This document shows, one piece after another, positions 53,605 through 64,000 of a stretch of 64,000 bases of DNA (positions are counted from its first letter, which is position 1; each line of letters begins with the position of its first letter). This DNA is from Gambelia wislizenii (Eukaryota > Chordata > Lepidosauria > Squamata > Crotaphytidae): positions 77,200,001-77,264,000 of the forward strand of contig JAUMIR010000003.1 of assembly GCA_030847615.1 (NCBI GenBank). Direction: 5' to 3'. The notes below the pieces were generated by a model. That model worked only from the letters and a program-made list of their open reading frames with translations. It was not told the origin of the DNA and did not search any database. Both the position numbers and the translations under genes were made by a program.

Positions 53605-54290
53605 TGTAGTATGTGGGGAAATAATCATTGTAATGTAAAAGCAATCTTGTGTACCTCATTCACATCCTAAGATAAGTCTAGGGTTTTTCCCTGCATGCCT
53701 TTTGTTCTCCCAAAATTCCCTTTCTCTTATTTCACTGGGCACTTCCAGCCAACTGGAATGCTGGGTCATTCAACACATGACCTAATTTAAATTTTATTGC
53801 TGTGTGTAAGTTCTCTTTTAAGTTTGAGTCTCCATGAGGCTGGAGCCATCTTTGCCATCTTCATCTTAAGCCATCTTTCCTGTAACCATGCTATGATGTT
53901 TCACCATGCAGCCTTCTATCACTGTAGGCTGGTGAGTTTTCCTACCCTAAATACCATTAGTCAGTTAGGAACCTCTTTTTAAAGTTTGTTTTAGTATGTA
54001 GATTGAGATTGATATACCTTCAGTAAACTTTTGATTTGCATTTTAAACTGACTCCTTTGTTTTGTAATGAGTCTAATTTAACTGAGTGATCTCAGACCTC
54101 TGAATACACTTTTTAAGTGTTAATTGAGCTTTATCATTCTTAGCATTCTTAAGTGCACTCTGCATGAAGTTAAAAGTAAATGAATGATTTTTAACTCTCT
54201 TTTTAAAGGAGATAATTCCTGTTGCTTTTAAAAGGACTAGATCCTGGAATTTTTAATACAATTTTATTTTTTAGACTCATTACTCCTACA
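53605..54290 (+). mobile_element. Solo LTR of the outer Copia family with perfect TSD
   Basis: Begins TGTAGTATGTGGGGAAATAA and ends CATTACTCCTACA, collinear with the 649 bp LTRs but 686 bp long because of extra sequence around 53850-53880. Flanked by ATGCT on both sides (53600-53604 and 54291-54295). It arose by recombination between the LTRs of a full element that had inserted into the Penelope-like terminal repeat. Confidence 0.92.
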
Positions 54291-54559
54291 ATGCTGGCTG
54301 TGAAAGCCTTTGACTTCACAAGGAGCATAGCACTTTTCTCACTGTTATCACTCAGTTTGGCCATTATGCAATTAATACAACTCATTCATGATCTGAATTT
54401 TTCCAGTGCACAAACCTTATTTTAGAAATTCATTTTTCTAACTACAAATGTTGTGTTTGGTTGCACCTGCCCCACTGACCAAGCTTGTAATTGTGTTTCT
54501 AGTCTCTGTAGAACATGCCCTGAGAGGGAAAGCCCCTGAAAGTGTGTGTGCAAAAAGCA

Positions 54560-54840
54560 GAATGTAGTATAGGCAGAATGGAACTTCTTATTCATTCGCT
54601 CTGCTCCGGCTTCTTCTCCCTAATGCCATGAATTATTAATGTACAAGACAAAGGAGACAATAAATCGGAGGCTATGATTAACATGAGTTATTTTATGAGC
54701 AAGGAAGATCTATTGCCACAAGGCTGCAGCTGATAAATGCAACTCTGATCTCATTGCACAGAAAAGCCAGTGGAACAATGATATGCCCTGATAAGGTCTG
54801 ACTAAGAATTTAAACAAGACTGGAAAGAAAGACAAATAAG
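54560..54840. promoter_or_regulatory. Candidate conserved regulatory element
   Basis: A repeat-free stretch with CATGAATTATTAATGTAC (54627), a SOX-like GACAAAGGAGACAATAAAT, ATGATTAACATGAGTTATTT, CAGCTGATAAATGC and GGAACAATGATATGCCC. No open frame. Dense homeodomain, SOX and bHLH-like words are typical of deeply conserved vertebrate non-coding elements. Inference only. Confidence 0.38.
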
Positions 54841-55108
54841 TATAGGACTCTTATTGCTAACACATTAGATTTCAGGTGAAAGTTTCTAGAAGTCTTATTA
54901 CCCTCATTGAGTTACATACTGAATGGCTAGGAAAGTCGGGAATACATATGGAAAAATACATCTCCCCTGACAATATAATTGAACCTGGGATGTACTAATT
55001 CTTATAATCAAACCCACTATAATCTACTAGTGGTATGCCTACAGTGTTACACTTTAATCAGGGTATAGTAATGTATGATGATACTTCAAGCACAGCCATA
55101 TTTACATG

Positions 55109-55340
55109 TTGTTGCTGTGTGCCTTCAAGTCATTTCCAGCTTATGGAGACCCTAAGGTGAACCTAACATGGAGCTTTCTTGGCAAGATTTGTTCAGAGGG
55201 GCTTTGCCATTGCCTTCCTCTGAGGTTCAGAAAATGTGACTTGCCCGAGGTCATCTAGTGACTTTCTATGGCTGAGCAGGGATTTGAGCCCTGGTGTGGG
55301 TCCTTGTCCAACACTCAAATCATTGTACCATGCCAGCTCA
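55109..55340 (-). repeat. tRNA-derived SINE, full length (antisense)
   Basis: Plus strand: GTTGTTGCTGTGTGCCTTCA, GGCAAGATTTGTTCAGAGGG, GTGACTTGCCCGAGGTCATC, GCTGAGCAGGGATTTGAGCC, CATTGTACCATGCCAGC, the complement of tail, body and tRNA-like head. Confidence 0.88.
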
Positions 55341-55617
55341 ACTATATTTATACCGGCACCAAATTGAACATATGGAGCAATTGGTTGTATGTTAAACTTT
55401 AAATCTCTTTAAAGTAAAGGTTGTGGTGTGGGTGTGGTGCATTTTATGTTTACATGCTGTTTTTACACATGTAAAAACCCAGAACAGGGCAAATTCCTGT
55501 TTAACAGGCATGCAATTGCCTTGAACATTGAGTTTGGCCCACAGAGGCATGTAGGCAAGAAATTGGTGTGTGTGTGTATACGTACATGCAGCTCGTTACA
55601 TTCTGTATATATGTGTT

Positions 55618-55992
55618 CAGGGCCGGTTTAACCTGTCTGCCAAATCAGCATTGGCAGGGGGCCCCAAGGTCAAGAGGGGGCCCCGAGGTCAAGAGAGGGC
55701 CCCGTGTTGGCCTCCTTAATATGAAAATAATGGGATTTCTGGTTTAAAATACCATAGAGTTGCCTTGGAAGGCCTAGAAAAGTGCTAGGGAAGACACATT
55801 TTCTAGGAAGACTCTATGGTAGGTGTGCTGTTTTGTGTCCCATGGATAATGAATCCAGGGATACGGGGGTCCTACTATAATCTGAACATCCTGTACGGTG
55901 AATAGGTTAGGTTACATTGATCTGAGGTAAACATATGGGGGCCCCAAAGTAAAGCATTGCAGGGGGCCCCAAAATTCCTTAAACCGGTCCTG
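55618..55992. mobile_element. hAT-like non-autonomous transposon with perfect 8 bp TSD
   Basis: TIRs CAGGGCCGGTTTAA (left) and TTAAACCGGTCCTG (right) differ at one base. The 8 bp duplication TATGTGTT is perfect (55610-55617 and 55993-56000). The 375 bp interior starts with tandem GGGGGCCCC(A/G)AGGTCAAGA units and encodes nothing, so it would depend on a transposase from elsewhere. The CAGGGCCGG start and 8 bp TSD are hAT hallmarks. Confidence 0.92.
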
Positions 55993-56253
55993 TATGTGTT
56001 CATATCATGTACCCATCCTTTATCATCACTTTCTTGAAGATAGTAAACAATCCACCTACCCTTTTAATGAAGACAAACACAGAAAGCTAGTTTTTAAGAG
56101 TGCTGTGTTCAGTAACAGCAAGTCATTCAACATGGCCACTACCAAAACCAAACATACCCTGGCAGTCTACACCATGGGCAATGTGGTTTTCTGCACACAG
56201 CCCAAGCACATAGACACATATAGGAGAGATGATGGAAGAGCGACTAATCTATA

Positions 56254-56256
56254 AAT

Positions 56257-56287
<31 letters not shown>

Positions 56288-56340
56288 TACATACCCCGCT
56301 CTTCAGCCATGATGGCTCTCATAGCAGCTTGCAGATTGTT
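56254..56340 (-). repeat. (TTTA)n and antisense SINE/LINE tail
   Basis: A TTTA microsatellite (56256-56287) followed by TACCCCGCTCTTCAGCC, the complement of the GGCTGAAGAGCGGGGTA end at 10055 and 20405. The microsatellite grew from the AAATAAAT tail. Confidence 0.8.
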
Positions 56341-56619
56341 AATTTGACAGTTCCCTGACCTCAGGCTTACAATCTAAATAAGACAGGGCACACAAGGAAA
56401 AGAGAATGGCAGTAGGTGAGGAGATTAAGTCCAGGAGATACTGTGTGCTCTCTTCTCCTTCCTAGGCCAGAGCAGTGGTAGTTGGGATGGAGAGAGAGCC
56501 TTTCATCTGCTTCTGGGGCCTAGGCCTGATGGAACTGTGCCAAATGCTGAACCACTAAAGAAATCTGAAGAGGGATTTTAATTTTTGTTCCATCATATCA
56601 TATCCTGTCATTTCTCAAA

Positions 56620-56780
56620 GGAGTTCAGTCTGATTTACATGGCGTTAGCCCATTTTAATTTTACAACAAGCCTTTGATGTAGGTACCACATTGTGGGCAT
56701 CATAGGTGATAGGTATGCTTAAACCCAGGCTTCTCCAGTCTAAATGCTATGCTCTGACCACTACACCTCAGTGTCCCTTT
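56620..56780 (-). repeat. tRNA-derived SINE, diverged (antisense)
   Basis: TTTACAACAAGCCTTTGATGTAG, GGCTTCTCCAGTCTAAATGC and CTCTGACCACTACACCTCAG give the complement of the tail-body-head order. The head is tRNA-like. Confidence 0.55.
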
Positions 56781-58990
56781 CTTGGCCTTTCTTTACAGTG
56801 ATGAAAACCTTTTTTGTTGGTCAATTTATTTATTGGGGTAGGACCAGATATTTCTCCCTTCTTTCCCCCCTGAGGAGGGGAGGAGAGGGGGTGGGAGGGG
56901 GAATTTCCTTCATGTATAGTAAGTAACATGTTTGGTTTGCATTGAGTTTTAAAAAGCATGAAGATGGGAAAGCTTGGCTAATGGAGATCTCACTTTAAAT
57001 CCAAAGTTCAGCCAAGACTGTAACCCTGGAAGAGTTAGGGCAGGTCACTCTTTGCTTCAGTTGATGAAACTGAGATAAGAACCATGTATCTTTTCATATT
57101 GTTACACCCTCAGATATTTGTTTCACATGTAATTGATGTAAAATTTGAATGCCTTTGGCAGCAACTGAATGTTGTGCTTTTGGACGGCAGTTGTCCAAAG
57201 TATATCAAAATCAGAGCTTGGGAAAGGGATGGGAGCTATAGTCCAAGAAAGGAACTTTTTCAAGCTCTGATCCAGTTAGGGGTTTTCTGTTGCTTAGAGA
57301 GAGGCCAAGAGGCCAAAGAAAAGAACAGCCACTGATTCATTAGGGAAACTGGTTCCATGGAATGAAGTTGCCAAAAGAACCATTTGGAAAAGCATAGACA
57401 TCTAGTTCACTGGGCTGAGGAGAAGAAGTTTATCTGAATAACAGGAAACAGTGGAGGGGGGATTAAATGCCAACTCTCTTCCTCTTAAAAGAAGTGGTTG
57501 CATGTGAGTGGGAGACAGGGACAGGTCCATCAACCAAGGGAAACCAAGCTGTTATCCCAAGCCCTCTTCATTCCACAGAAGCACCCCACACCATCCAAAA
57601 TGTCTACAAAGTGCCCAGAGTGTTTCCAGAGACCCCAGATCCTGGTTTATTTTATTTTGGGGTCAAAAGGAAGCAGCAACTAGAGATCAATCTCCATACA
57701 GAGCCCATGTAAGCATGCCCTCGGATGGTTCCTTTAGACAAGAAGGGCCACTGAACTGTTTGCAACCCTCACACTGTGTTCACTGATAACAGCTGGACCC
57801 CATCATGACTTCTGGGGTAGAACAGCAGTTCTGTTTCCAGGTTAAAGATATTCTCTCCCACTCCATCCATCACTTCTAGATTTTAAAAAAAATTACTACT
57901 CTTACTTGTACTAGGAAATAAATAAAGCCCACAAACAAATGCATGCTCCCTGATAAATATTTTAGTTTGTGGTCCCCTCTTTTGAGTAGTTATCTTTGAT
58001 CAGTAGCAGCTCCAATTAATTCTTTTTATTACTCTTTCATCTCTATGGAGTGGCTTAGAACTTTTTAATTTTTTAATTTTTAATGAAAACATTTGTTCTC
58101 GTTTTAGGCTCATAAGAATTAAAGTGATTTTTTACAATGGCCAAAGTTTTAGACCTAACAATCATAAAATTAATGGCACAACCATATATCAGAGTTCTGC
58201 TGCTGAAGAGGCTTTAAGATTTAGTGGTGGTTCTGCTACACCAGTACCAGCATATGTCTTTCACATCACCTACTACCTTAGTCCTTTTAATTGAAGAAGT
58301 GAGGGATTGAACCTGAAGCTTTTAGAGCTTTTGCTCTACCTCTCAGCTATGCTTTCTTCTCTTTATTTTCTTTTCCAACAAAGAAAATAAATAATAATAC
58401 ATTACCTATTTGGATTCAAAATAATCACTTGTGATATTTGGAAGGAATATTAATGGCAAAGCTGATTGAACAATGAATGAAAAAATGTTTTTTAAAACAA
58501 ACTCAAAAGGAAATTAATGGGATAGAGGAGACATCACTGAGCTACAGAACCTAGGTAAACTTAGTGTAGGTTAGAGTACACAATCATGTCACATGGCAGA
58601 TTCTAGGAAGGAAGGGACTGCTCCAAGTTTCATAGTAATTCCCTGCTGAAATATCTTCAGAGTTTTATCCTAATATTGGGGATATTTTCATTATAAGATA
58701 ACATGGCAAGATAGGACTTTATAAATGAGACCTCTGAATGAGTGCATTTCTATATTTCATAAAATTTTGTTTAACCACTGCCATCACAGTAGTTTACACT
58801 GCTGGACTAGGGAATCCTGAGTTTAGATTTTCACTCTGCCATGAAGATCAGAGTCATCTTCAGACACACTCTCTGCAAGATCTATCTTCTTGAGTCAATT
58901 CTTTGGCAGTGAAGATTAGCAAGGCAGTGGGGAAGAGGAGGATCCCTTTCCCACCTCAATTGAATCTTCACATCTATATCTGATTAAGCT
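56781..58990. other. Mostly unique non-coding sequence
   Basis: A single-arm hairpin-MITE scrap lies at 57215-57280 (GAGCTTGGGAAAGGGATGGG). 58796-58860 holds a SINE head scrap (CTGCTGGACTAGGGAATCC). No coding signature was recognised, including in the overlapping frames at 57467-57786. Confidence 0.4.
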
Positions 58991-58996
58991 ATTCAA

Positions 58997-59570
58997 GGAA
59001 CCCATCTATACGAGGGGGAAAGAAATCTAAAACACCTTGTAGTATTGTCTAAATGTTTTTTCTGGTCTCAGAAGCCCCCATAAGCTTCGCATTCCTGATG
59101 GCGGCTGCGAGTGATTTACTCACGTTAGTTCTTCACCTTTGAAAAGTCATCCCAAGGTATGCTGGTGCAATAGAGCGATTCTCCAATTTTATAAGAAAGA
59201 AAAACATAACATTTTGATCCTTTTTATCAACTTACAGAGCGATCACTAAGGTGAAAATCCAACATGGTGGTCAGTAGGCACTTGCTAGGAAGCAAGCTCC
59301 ACCCCCGCTCTTGTCCAGTGAATCAGCTTTGTGCTTCCCTTTGTGTTATTATATTGTTCTATAGTCCAAATGAGCAAAAATGCACACCCACCTCACAGTT
59401 TGTGAAAAAGTATGGGGAAATCTGCGAAGGCTTTTACACCATTGTTTTTGCCATTTTGGACTCCCCTCCTTCTGAATAGTGTGGTTTGGCACTGGATCCT
59501 GTTTAGACAGGTAGGATTCCCAGCGTATTCCATGAGGGGTATTTTCACCATTTATACGGGGCCCAGGACT
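58997..59570. mobile_element. TIR element family B, diverged copy
   Basis: Collinear with 61364-62299: CCCATCTATACGAGGGG at the left, TTGCTAGGAAGCAAGCTCCACC, AGTGAATCAGCTTTGTGCTTCC, TATGGGGAAATCTGCGAAGGC, TTGCCATTTTGGACTCCCCTCC, and ATTTTCACCATTTATACGGG at the right. The TIRs are decayed and no target duplication is visible. Confidence 0.7.
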
Positions 59571-61360
59571 AGTAGAAAGTCTAGTTTAATGTGACCCAGA
59601 GAGAGGGCAGGCCCAAGACATTCTGCTGCTTGAGAAAAGGGTTATGACCTCTCCCATTCCTTGTTCCATGTATGGAAGCAGATTAGACTGGCAGTTGACT
59701 TTTACTTCAATATTGACAAAGGGGTTGCAATGCCATGTATTCCTCCTGCAAAGCTGAGAGCCTGAATTTGCATATTGGAAGGGAAGGGAATCATACTGCT
59801 ATTTTTCACCATGTACCTTCAGAGAACACAAGTAGAACATTCAACAGAAAGACCTTGCCACCATAAGAGATGTTGGCACACTCCATAGAATTCAGGCCCA
59901 GACTCTGTGGATATGTTTTCTGTCTCTAAATGTTGCTAATCCTGTAACCCCAGGCTCCCAGGGCCAGCCCAGGAGGGATTAGGAGTTGTAGACAGCAGGG
60001 CAGTTATTCATCCCCTTAATTCTCTGTTTGCTTTGTTTATCCTGTGCATCTCCTTCAAACCCCATTAAGGAACCCTATTATCCCCTCCCCCCATTACAAA
60101 ACAAGTTAACTCCTTCCCTACCATCCTTTATCCTCATCTGCAGTTCATCCGCTGCTCTAGCAGCCGGACATGCAATGCTAATACAAACTAGACACAGATT
60201 ATGGGTGAATGGGATTGGTATTGGTTTGGTTAGTTAATGCCTTGGAATGTATTAAGTGGTACCTGTTCAGGCACTGACTCCTGTACTTGGAAATCACTGT
60301 TAATTCCATCACAAATCTTTTAAGGTCCTTGCAAGATTGCACCCAGTTCCCATGCTTCACCACATTTACAGTTCAAATAACTGGCAGGTTATTCTGTTTT
60401 GTGAAGCTTCTGCTCAGCCATTTCCAGGTGGAAGACTTTAACATTTGCATCCATGGCCACTGGTAAACCTGGATCTCTTCTACTGTTTGCCATTTCCTAC
60501 ATTCTTGGTGCTACTGGCAACCCAGCATCCACTAGACGACCACATGATTCCTACCCCTGCCTTGCCTATACGTTTATACTATAATTTGCTGTCCATTTGT
60601 TTGTTGGTTACATTGTAAAATCCATGTATGTGTCTGATTGTTATGCTGTACAAATCCACAGACTTGACCCCAGGCTCACAAGACTTGGTATATTACCTAA
60701 TGGGTCCCAAGCAAAAACTATAGTAATGACTTAGGCATATCTTTCAACCAGCTTGGGTGCCTCCCCCCTCTCCCCAAAGCCTTCGGACTTTTGTATATTT
60801 TACTGTAGGCTGCACTTTTTAAAAATCAGGTTTTGAACAAACTTGATAGTTACCCTTAGGTTGACAGCCCAAATATTGGGCGGGGGGTGGGGAGAATTGC
60901 TGTTTTGTCCATTTTGCATGGAAGAACATGTGGAACACATTTCAAAATGTGGTAGGTGCTACAAGTCAAATGTGTTTTATTCATATTATAAATGAAATTA
61001 ACAACATCAAGCTGGCCACCACTGGGTACATTTCCTTGTTTGTTTCAGTTCTTTTTCATCTAAGTAAACCAAAAACTTAGGCAGAGTTGCTGTCCATAGA
61101 GCTTGTTACCATTCAAAGAAATAAGAAACATGGAACAATAGGAATGTATAGATGCATATGGGGGCACAACAATGGAGCATTTCAATGTTTTACTAGAGGT
61201 GTATATTGGAATAATTAACTTGGGGAAAGGGCAGGGGAATGGTGGTGGTGTGGGTCCTTTTCTCATTTCTGCTTATGTGATGACATCAGGAAAGGCTCTT
61301 GTCCCCTTTTCAGACAGTCAGCTTTTCAAGAGAGGGGGATATAGCCAGGTCCCTTTGTTT
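59571..61360. other. Unique non-coding sequence
   Basis: No family or coding signature recognised. The right part (60880-61360) is G-rich on the plus strand. Confidence 0.4.
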
Positions 61361-61363
61361 TCT

Positions 61364-62299
61364 GGGGCTTGTCTATACAGGGCAATAAAATGTGGATTGA
61401 TGTGCACTAATGCCAATCTGCAGCATCTTTCATTTCATTTCTGCTGCTCCAGAGACTGGAACACGGAGCAATGGATGCAAGCTCCAGGAACAGAGATTCC
61501 ACCTCAACATTAGGAGGAACTTTTTTGACAGTAAGAGCTGTTCGGCGGTGGAACACACTCCCTCGGAGCGTGGTGGGGTCTCCTTCCTTGGAGGTCTTTA
61601 AACAGAGGATGGATTGCCATCTGTCAGGGATGCTTTGATCGAGATTTCCTGCGTGGCAGGGAGTTGGACTGGATGGCCCTCGTGGTCTCTTCCAACTCTA
61701 CAATTCTATGATTCTATGATTCATTTGTCTTAATGTTTTTTTGGCAATATCACAGGCATGCGAAGCTATCCGCATTATTGTTCAAATGGGCATGTCTGCA
61801 AATCAAAATGGCCCGTACAAGTGAATTACTTGCGTGTTTATTGTCTCCAGTTGCCGCTGCCGAACAGCATTTCTTTTAAAAGCATATCCAAGGTGCAGAT
61901 TATTTTGTTTAAATAAACAGAAAAAAAAGAGAGAAAAGGGCTATTTTGTTGCCTCAGTGCACAATCGCTATGGCAAGAAACCAACATGGCGATTTCAGGC
62001 GCTTGCCTTGTTAGCAAGCTCCACCCCTTGCACACATCTGACCAATCAGCTTTCCACTTCCACTCTTATCAGGAATGTGCAACAAATCGAAGCAGTTGTC
62101 CCAATGAGAGGGAATGTGCATTCCCCACAGAGCTTATTTTTTAAATATGGGGAAAGCCATGGAGGCTTTTCCTGAGAAGTTTTTGACATTTTGGGCCCCT
62201 CGCCTTCCGAATATGGCAGATTGTTGCGGGCTCCCATTAAGACAAATCATATTCTCTTTGAATTTTATGAGGAGTATTTTCATCATATAGACAAGCCCC
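61364..62299. mobile_element. TIR element family B with nested CR1
   Basis: Left TIR GGGGCTTGTCTATA (61364-61377) and right TIR TATAGACAAGCCCC (62286-62299) are exact inverse repeats. The flanks TGTTTTCT (61356-61363) and TGATTTCT (62300-62307) form an 8 bp duplication with one mismatch, which favours a hAT origin. A CR1 fragment occupies 61436-61725. Without it the element is about 650 bp, close to the copy at 58997. No transposase is encoded. Confidence 0.82.
61436..61725 (+). repeat. CR1 LINE 3' end nested in a TIR element
   Basis: Begins near GCTGCTCCAGAGACTGGAAC and covers the end of ORF2 (ATTAGGAGGAACTTTTTTGACAG, TTCGGCGGTGGAACACACTCC) and the 3' UTR to ATTCTATGATTCTATGATT. The longest CR1 piece in the window. 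Confidence 0.93.
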
Positions 62300-62379
62300 T
62301 GATTTCTTGATTTCTACTTTGAAAAAGAACCCCTGTATGAATCAGATAAATCATAGCTGTTAATTTTACTTAGCCCAGG

Positions 62380-62510
62380 AAATTTATACTTCGCTTTTCC
62401 ACTACAAAAAGAGCTCAAGGCAGCTAACAATTTTAAAATATGTATGGAAAAAACATAATCAAAACAAGGGAAATCAGTTAACAACACTTAAAAAAAAAAG
62501 AAATGATTCA
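62380..62510. repeat. LINE-like A-rich repeat fragment
   Basis: GAGCTCAAGGCAGCTAACAAT and the A-rich run match the start of the repeat at 916. Confidence 0.45.
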
Positions 62511-62544
62511 CATCAGTTAAAACAGGACAAGGGACAACATATGA

Positions 62545-62645
62545 TCCTCCACATGTTACTGAACTACAATTCCCATCCTCATTTACCATACCAGATGGTA
62601 CTGGTAAGAGTTGGATCCCAACAACATTATCTGAAAGGCCACAAG
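62545..62645. mobile_element. hAT-like MITE fragment
   Basis: CCTCCACATGTTACTGAACTA and CAATTCCCATCCTCATTTACC at the left are loosely mirrored by AACAACATTATCTGAAAGGCC at the right. Same group as 14940. Confidence 0.45.
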
Positions 62646-62899
62646 TTCACTATCCATGGATCAAAACTTACTTCATCAACAGTTTAAAAGCCAACATTCT
62701 GTCCAAATAAAATTATATTTGCGGATCTATGATCTTTGTACTTTAACATCATTGGGGCTGCTATCCTTCCCCCCACTCTACCCACAGAGATTGTCAACAA
62801 GGGATAGAGAACACATGACAACCCAGATACCATTGTAGTATAATTGCCATCATTTTTTTTATCATTATCCCAGTTTTCCTCCACTGAGTTCAAGTTTCT

Positions 62900-63025
62900 C
62901 TTCCTCCTTGCTTTATTCTCACAATAACCCTGTGAGGTAGGTCAGGCTGAGTGAGAACAACTGGCCTAAGGTCATCCAGTTGATTTTATAACTTGAACCA
63001 ATCCAACACTCTAACTGCACTCCGG
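62900..63025 (-). repeat. tRNA-derived SINE (GTTGTTGTGAGGAT-tail class), antisense
   Basis: TCTCACAATAACCCTGTGAGG, AGGTCAGGCTGAGTGAGAAC, GGCCTAAGGTCATCCAGTTG and CCAATCCAACACTCTAACTGC are the complement of the SINE class at 14235. Confidence 0.75.
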
Positions 63026-63770
63026 CCACAAATGGAGGGCCATGCATTCCCCACTTCCATTCTAATAGCTACACAGCAGGTATACATTCAGCTAAGTATG
63101 GGAAAGTAGTAATGGGAGCAGTTGCACTTGTTGAATTCCTACCTGCTATGCAGCCTCTATCAGCAATCAAGCAAACTTAGCTAATATTGGTAAAACATTA
63201 CTGCTCCTATCTTTGTAAACCTACCTGACATAGTCCTTACTCAGGTCTCAGGTGAGTGACCCAGGCTGGATAGATCAGCATGTTTACTCTGCCACTCTCT
63301 CTTCCTGGGACTTCCTTTCCCAGCCTTGCTGTGATCAGCTCCCTGGTGGTTTCATTTATCAGTGGCTGAAATCCGTGTTTTCCTAGTTGCTTGTACTAGT
63401 AGCTCTATCAGCATTAACCCCTGACCTCAGAATGTAGCTTCTCCCCCTTCTCCCCACAATTATGTTTACTGAGCATTTCCCCCCTTTATTGAGTAAGATT
63501 ATCTTCTGAGTCATGCACCAAGGGTCTATTCCTCCTGCAGCTGAGCTGACATATACAGAGGCCATTAAAATCTCCTGAGAAAGGATTTAAATAAAGCTAT
63601 ACAAGTCTTCAAGGTAAAGTTTGCAGTGGTGATTGGCATGATTGAGACTTGGATTCATATTAGGGGAGCTTTTTTTCATTTTCTTTTGGCAGAGCTCCTG
63701 TATCTGGCAATTGGCTGAAGATCAACAGGTGAAGTCCACTCTGATTTTGCTTTTTCTGAAAGCCATTATT

Positions 63771-64000
63771 TTTTTCTTTTTTTTTTTTTTATTTAATAAG
63801 AATCTTTATTATTGACAACCAACTTTCTTGAATTTAACTAGTATACATCATGAATTTACCAAATAAAAACATTGGATTTTACATGACATTTATAATCGCA
63901 TCTCTCTCAAAAGAAATAACAATATGTCAGATTAAAAAGGAATGATAATTGCGATATTTCCAACCCAAAGCTTAACTGTGACTTCCATTTGTGTTCTGTC
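63771..64000 (-). mobile_element. Antisense 3' end of a polyadenylated retrotransposon (cut by window end)
   Basis: A long T tract (63774-63791) followed by ATTTAATAAGAATCTTTATT is, on the minus strand, an AATAAA signal about 25 bp before a poly(A) tail. The following AT-rich sequence shows no frame. An L1-like LINE or a processed transcript would both fit. The rest lies beyond the window. Confidence 0.5.

Larger units (their letters stand above)
52205..54325 (-). mobile_element. Penelope-like element split by a solo LTR
   Basis: The termini are inverted repeats. The left end reads CATAGGTTTTCCATGGG...TGTTCTGGAAGAATTTATTC and TGGCATCTTCAGAGAATGG. The right end carries the complement (CCATTCTCTGAAGATGCCAG, CTTCCAGAACACAGCC, ACGGAAAACCTATGG). 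The right end is cut at 53604 by a Copia solo LTR and appears to resume as GGCTGTGAAAGCCTTTGAC at 54296. The coding strand is minus. Penelope-like elements encode an RT and a GIY-YIG endonuclease and often carry such terminal repeats. Confidence 0.85.

Noticed and set aside
57467..57786. Overlapping open frames of 60-92 codons
   Set aside because: Three frames are open over the same stretch with no domain, no splice sites judged convincing and no codon preference favouring one.
58280..58350. Antisense tRNA-like fragment (GAGGGATTGAACCTGAAGC)
   Set aside because: Resembles a tRNA-derived SINE head or decayed tRNA, but it is too short and diverged to call.

Overview
This is a vertebrate nuclear window, most likely from a squamate reptile (a lizard). 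The evidence is the mix of repeats: CR1 3' ends finishing in the ATTCTATGATTCT tail, tRNA-derived SINEs ending in the GGCACACAACAACA tail shared with Bov-B, 5S rRNA-derived SINEs with the same type of tail, a 3 kb Bov-B (RTE) LINE, a Penelope-like element, hAT-like MITEs and Ty1/Copia LTR retrotransposons. The species cannot be named from sequence alone. I found no convincing host exon. Every translated stretch with recognisable protein homology belongs to a transposable element; the other open frames are short chance frames in GC-rich or AT-rich repeats. The window is best read as intergenic or intronic.

Layout. 1-3.1 kb: CR1 tail, SINEs and two GC-rich inverted-repeat/minisatellite elements. 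3.1-6.8 kb: mostly unique. 6.8-9.0 kb: a Bov-B fragment split by two nested DNA elements. 9-18 kb: unique sequence with scattered SINEs, MITEs and an antisense CR1. 18.2-19.4 kb: a LINE ORF2 C-terminus and an old solo LTR. 20.9-25.3 kb: a CpG-retaining block with a strong candidate conserved regulatory element near 24.9-25.1 kb. 26.47-37.69 kb: a Copia element (LTRs 649 bp, TSD ATAAC) carrying a second, antisense Copia element (LTRs about 500 bp) between its integrase and reverse transcriptase. 37.9-40.9 kb: antisense Bov-B with endonuclease and RT remnants. 41-52 kb: mostly unique with scattered repeats. 52.2-54.3 kb: an antisense Penelope-like element split by a solo LTR of the outer Copia family. 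54.3-64 kb: a candidate conserved element, a perfect hAT-like MITE with 8 bp TSD, two copies of a larger TIR family (one with a nested CR1), SINE pieces, and the antisense 3' end of a polyadenylated retrotransposon at the right edge.

The most notable signal is an age contradiction in the nested Copia pair. The outer LTRs differ at 2 of 649 positions. The LTRs of the inner element, which should be younger, differ by roughly 4 percent plus indels. The outer coding region also carries about a dozen stops and frameshifts. The simplest reading is that a dead composite (outer plus inner) was recently copied and inserted as one unit by proteins supplied in trans; recent gene conversion of the outer LTRs is the main alternative. 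The inner element also has a 530 bp tandem duplication of its RNase H and polypurine-tract region. Nothing resembles operons, CRISPR arrays or other prokaryotic features.
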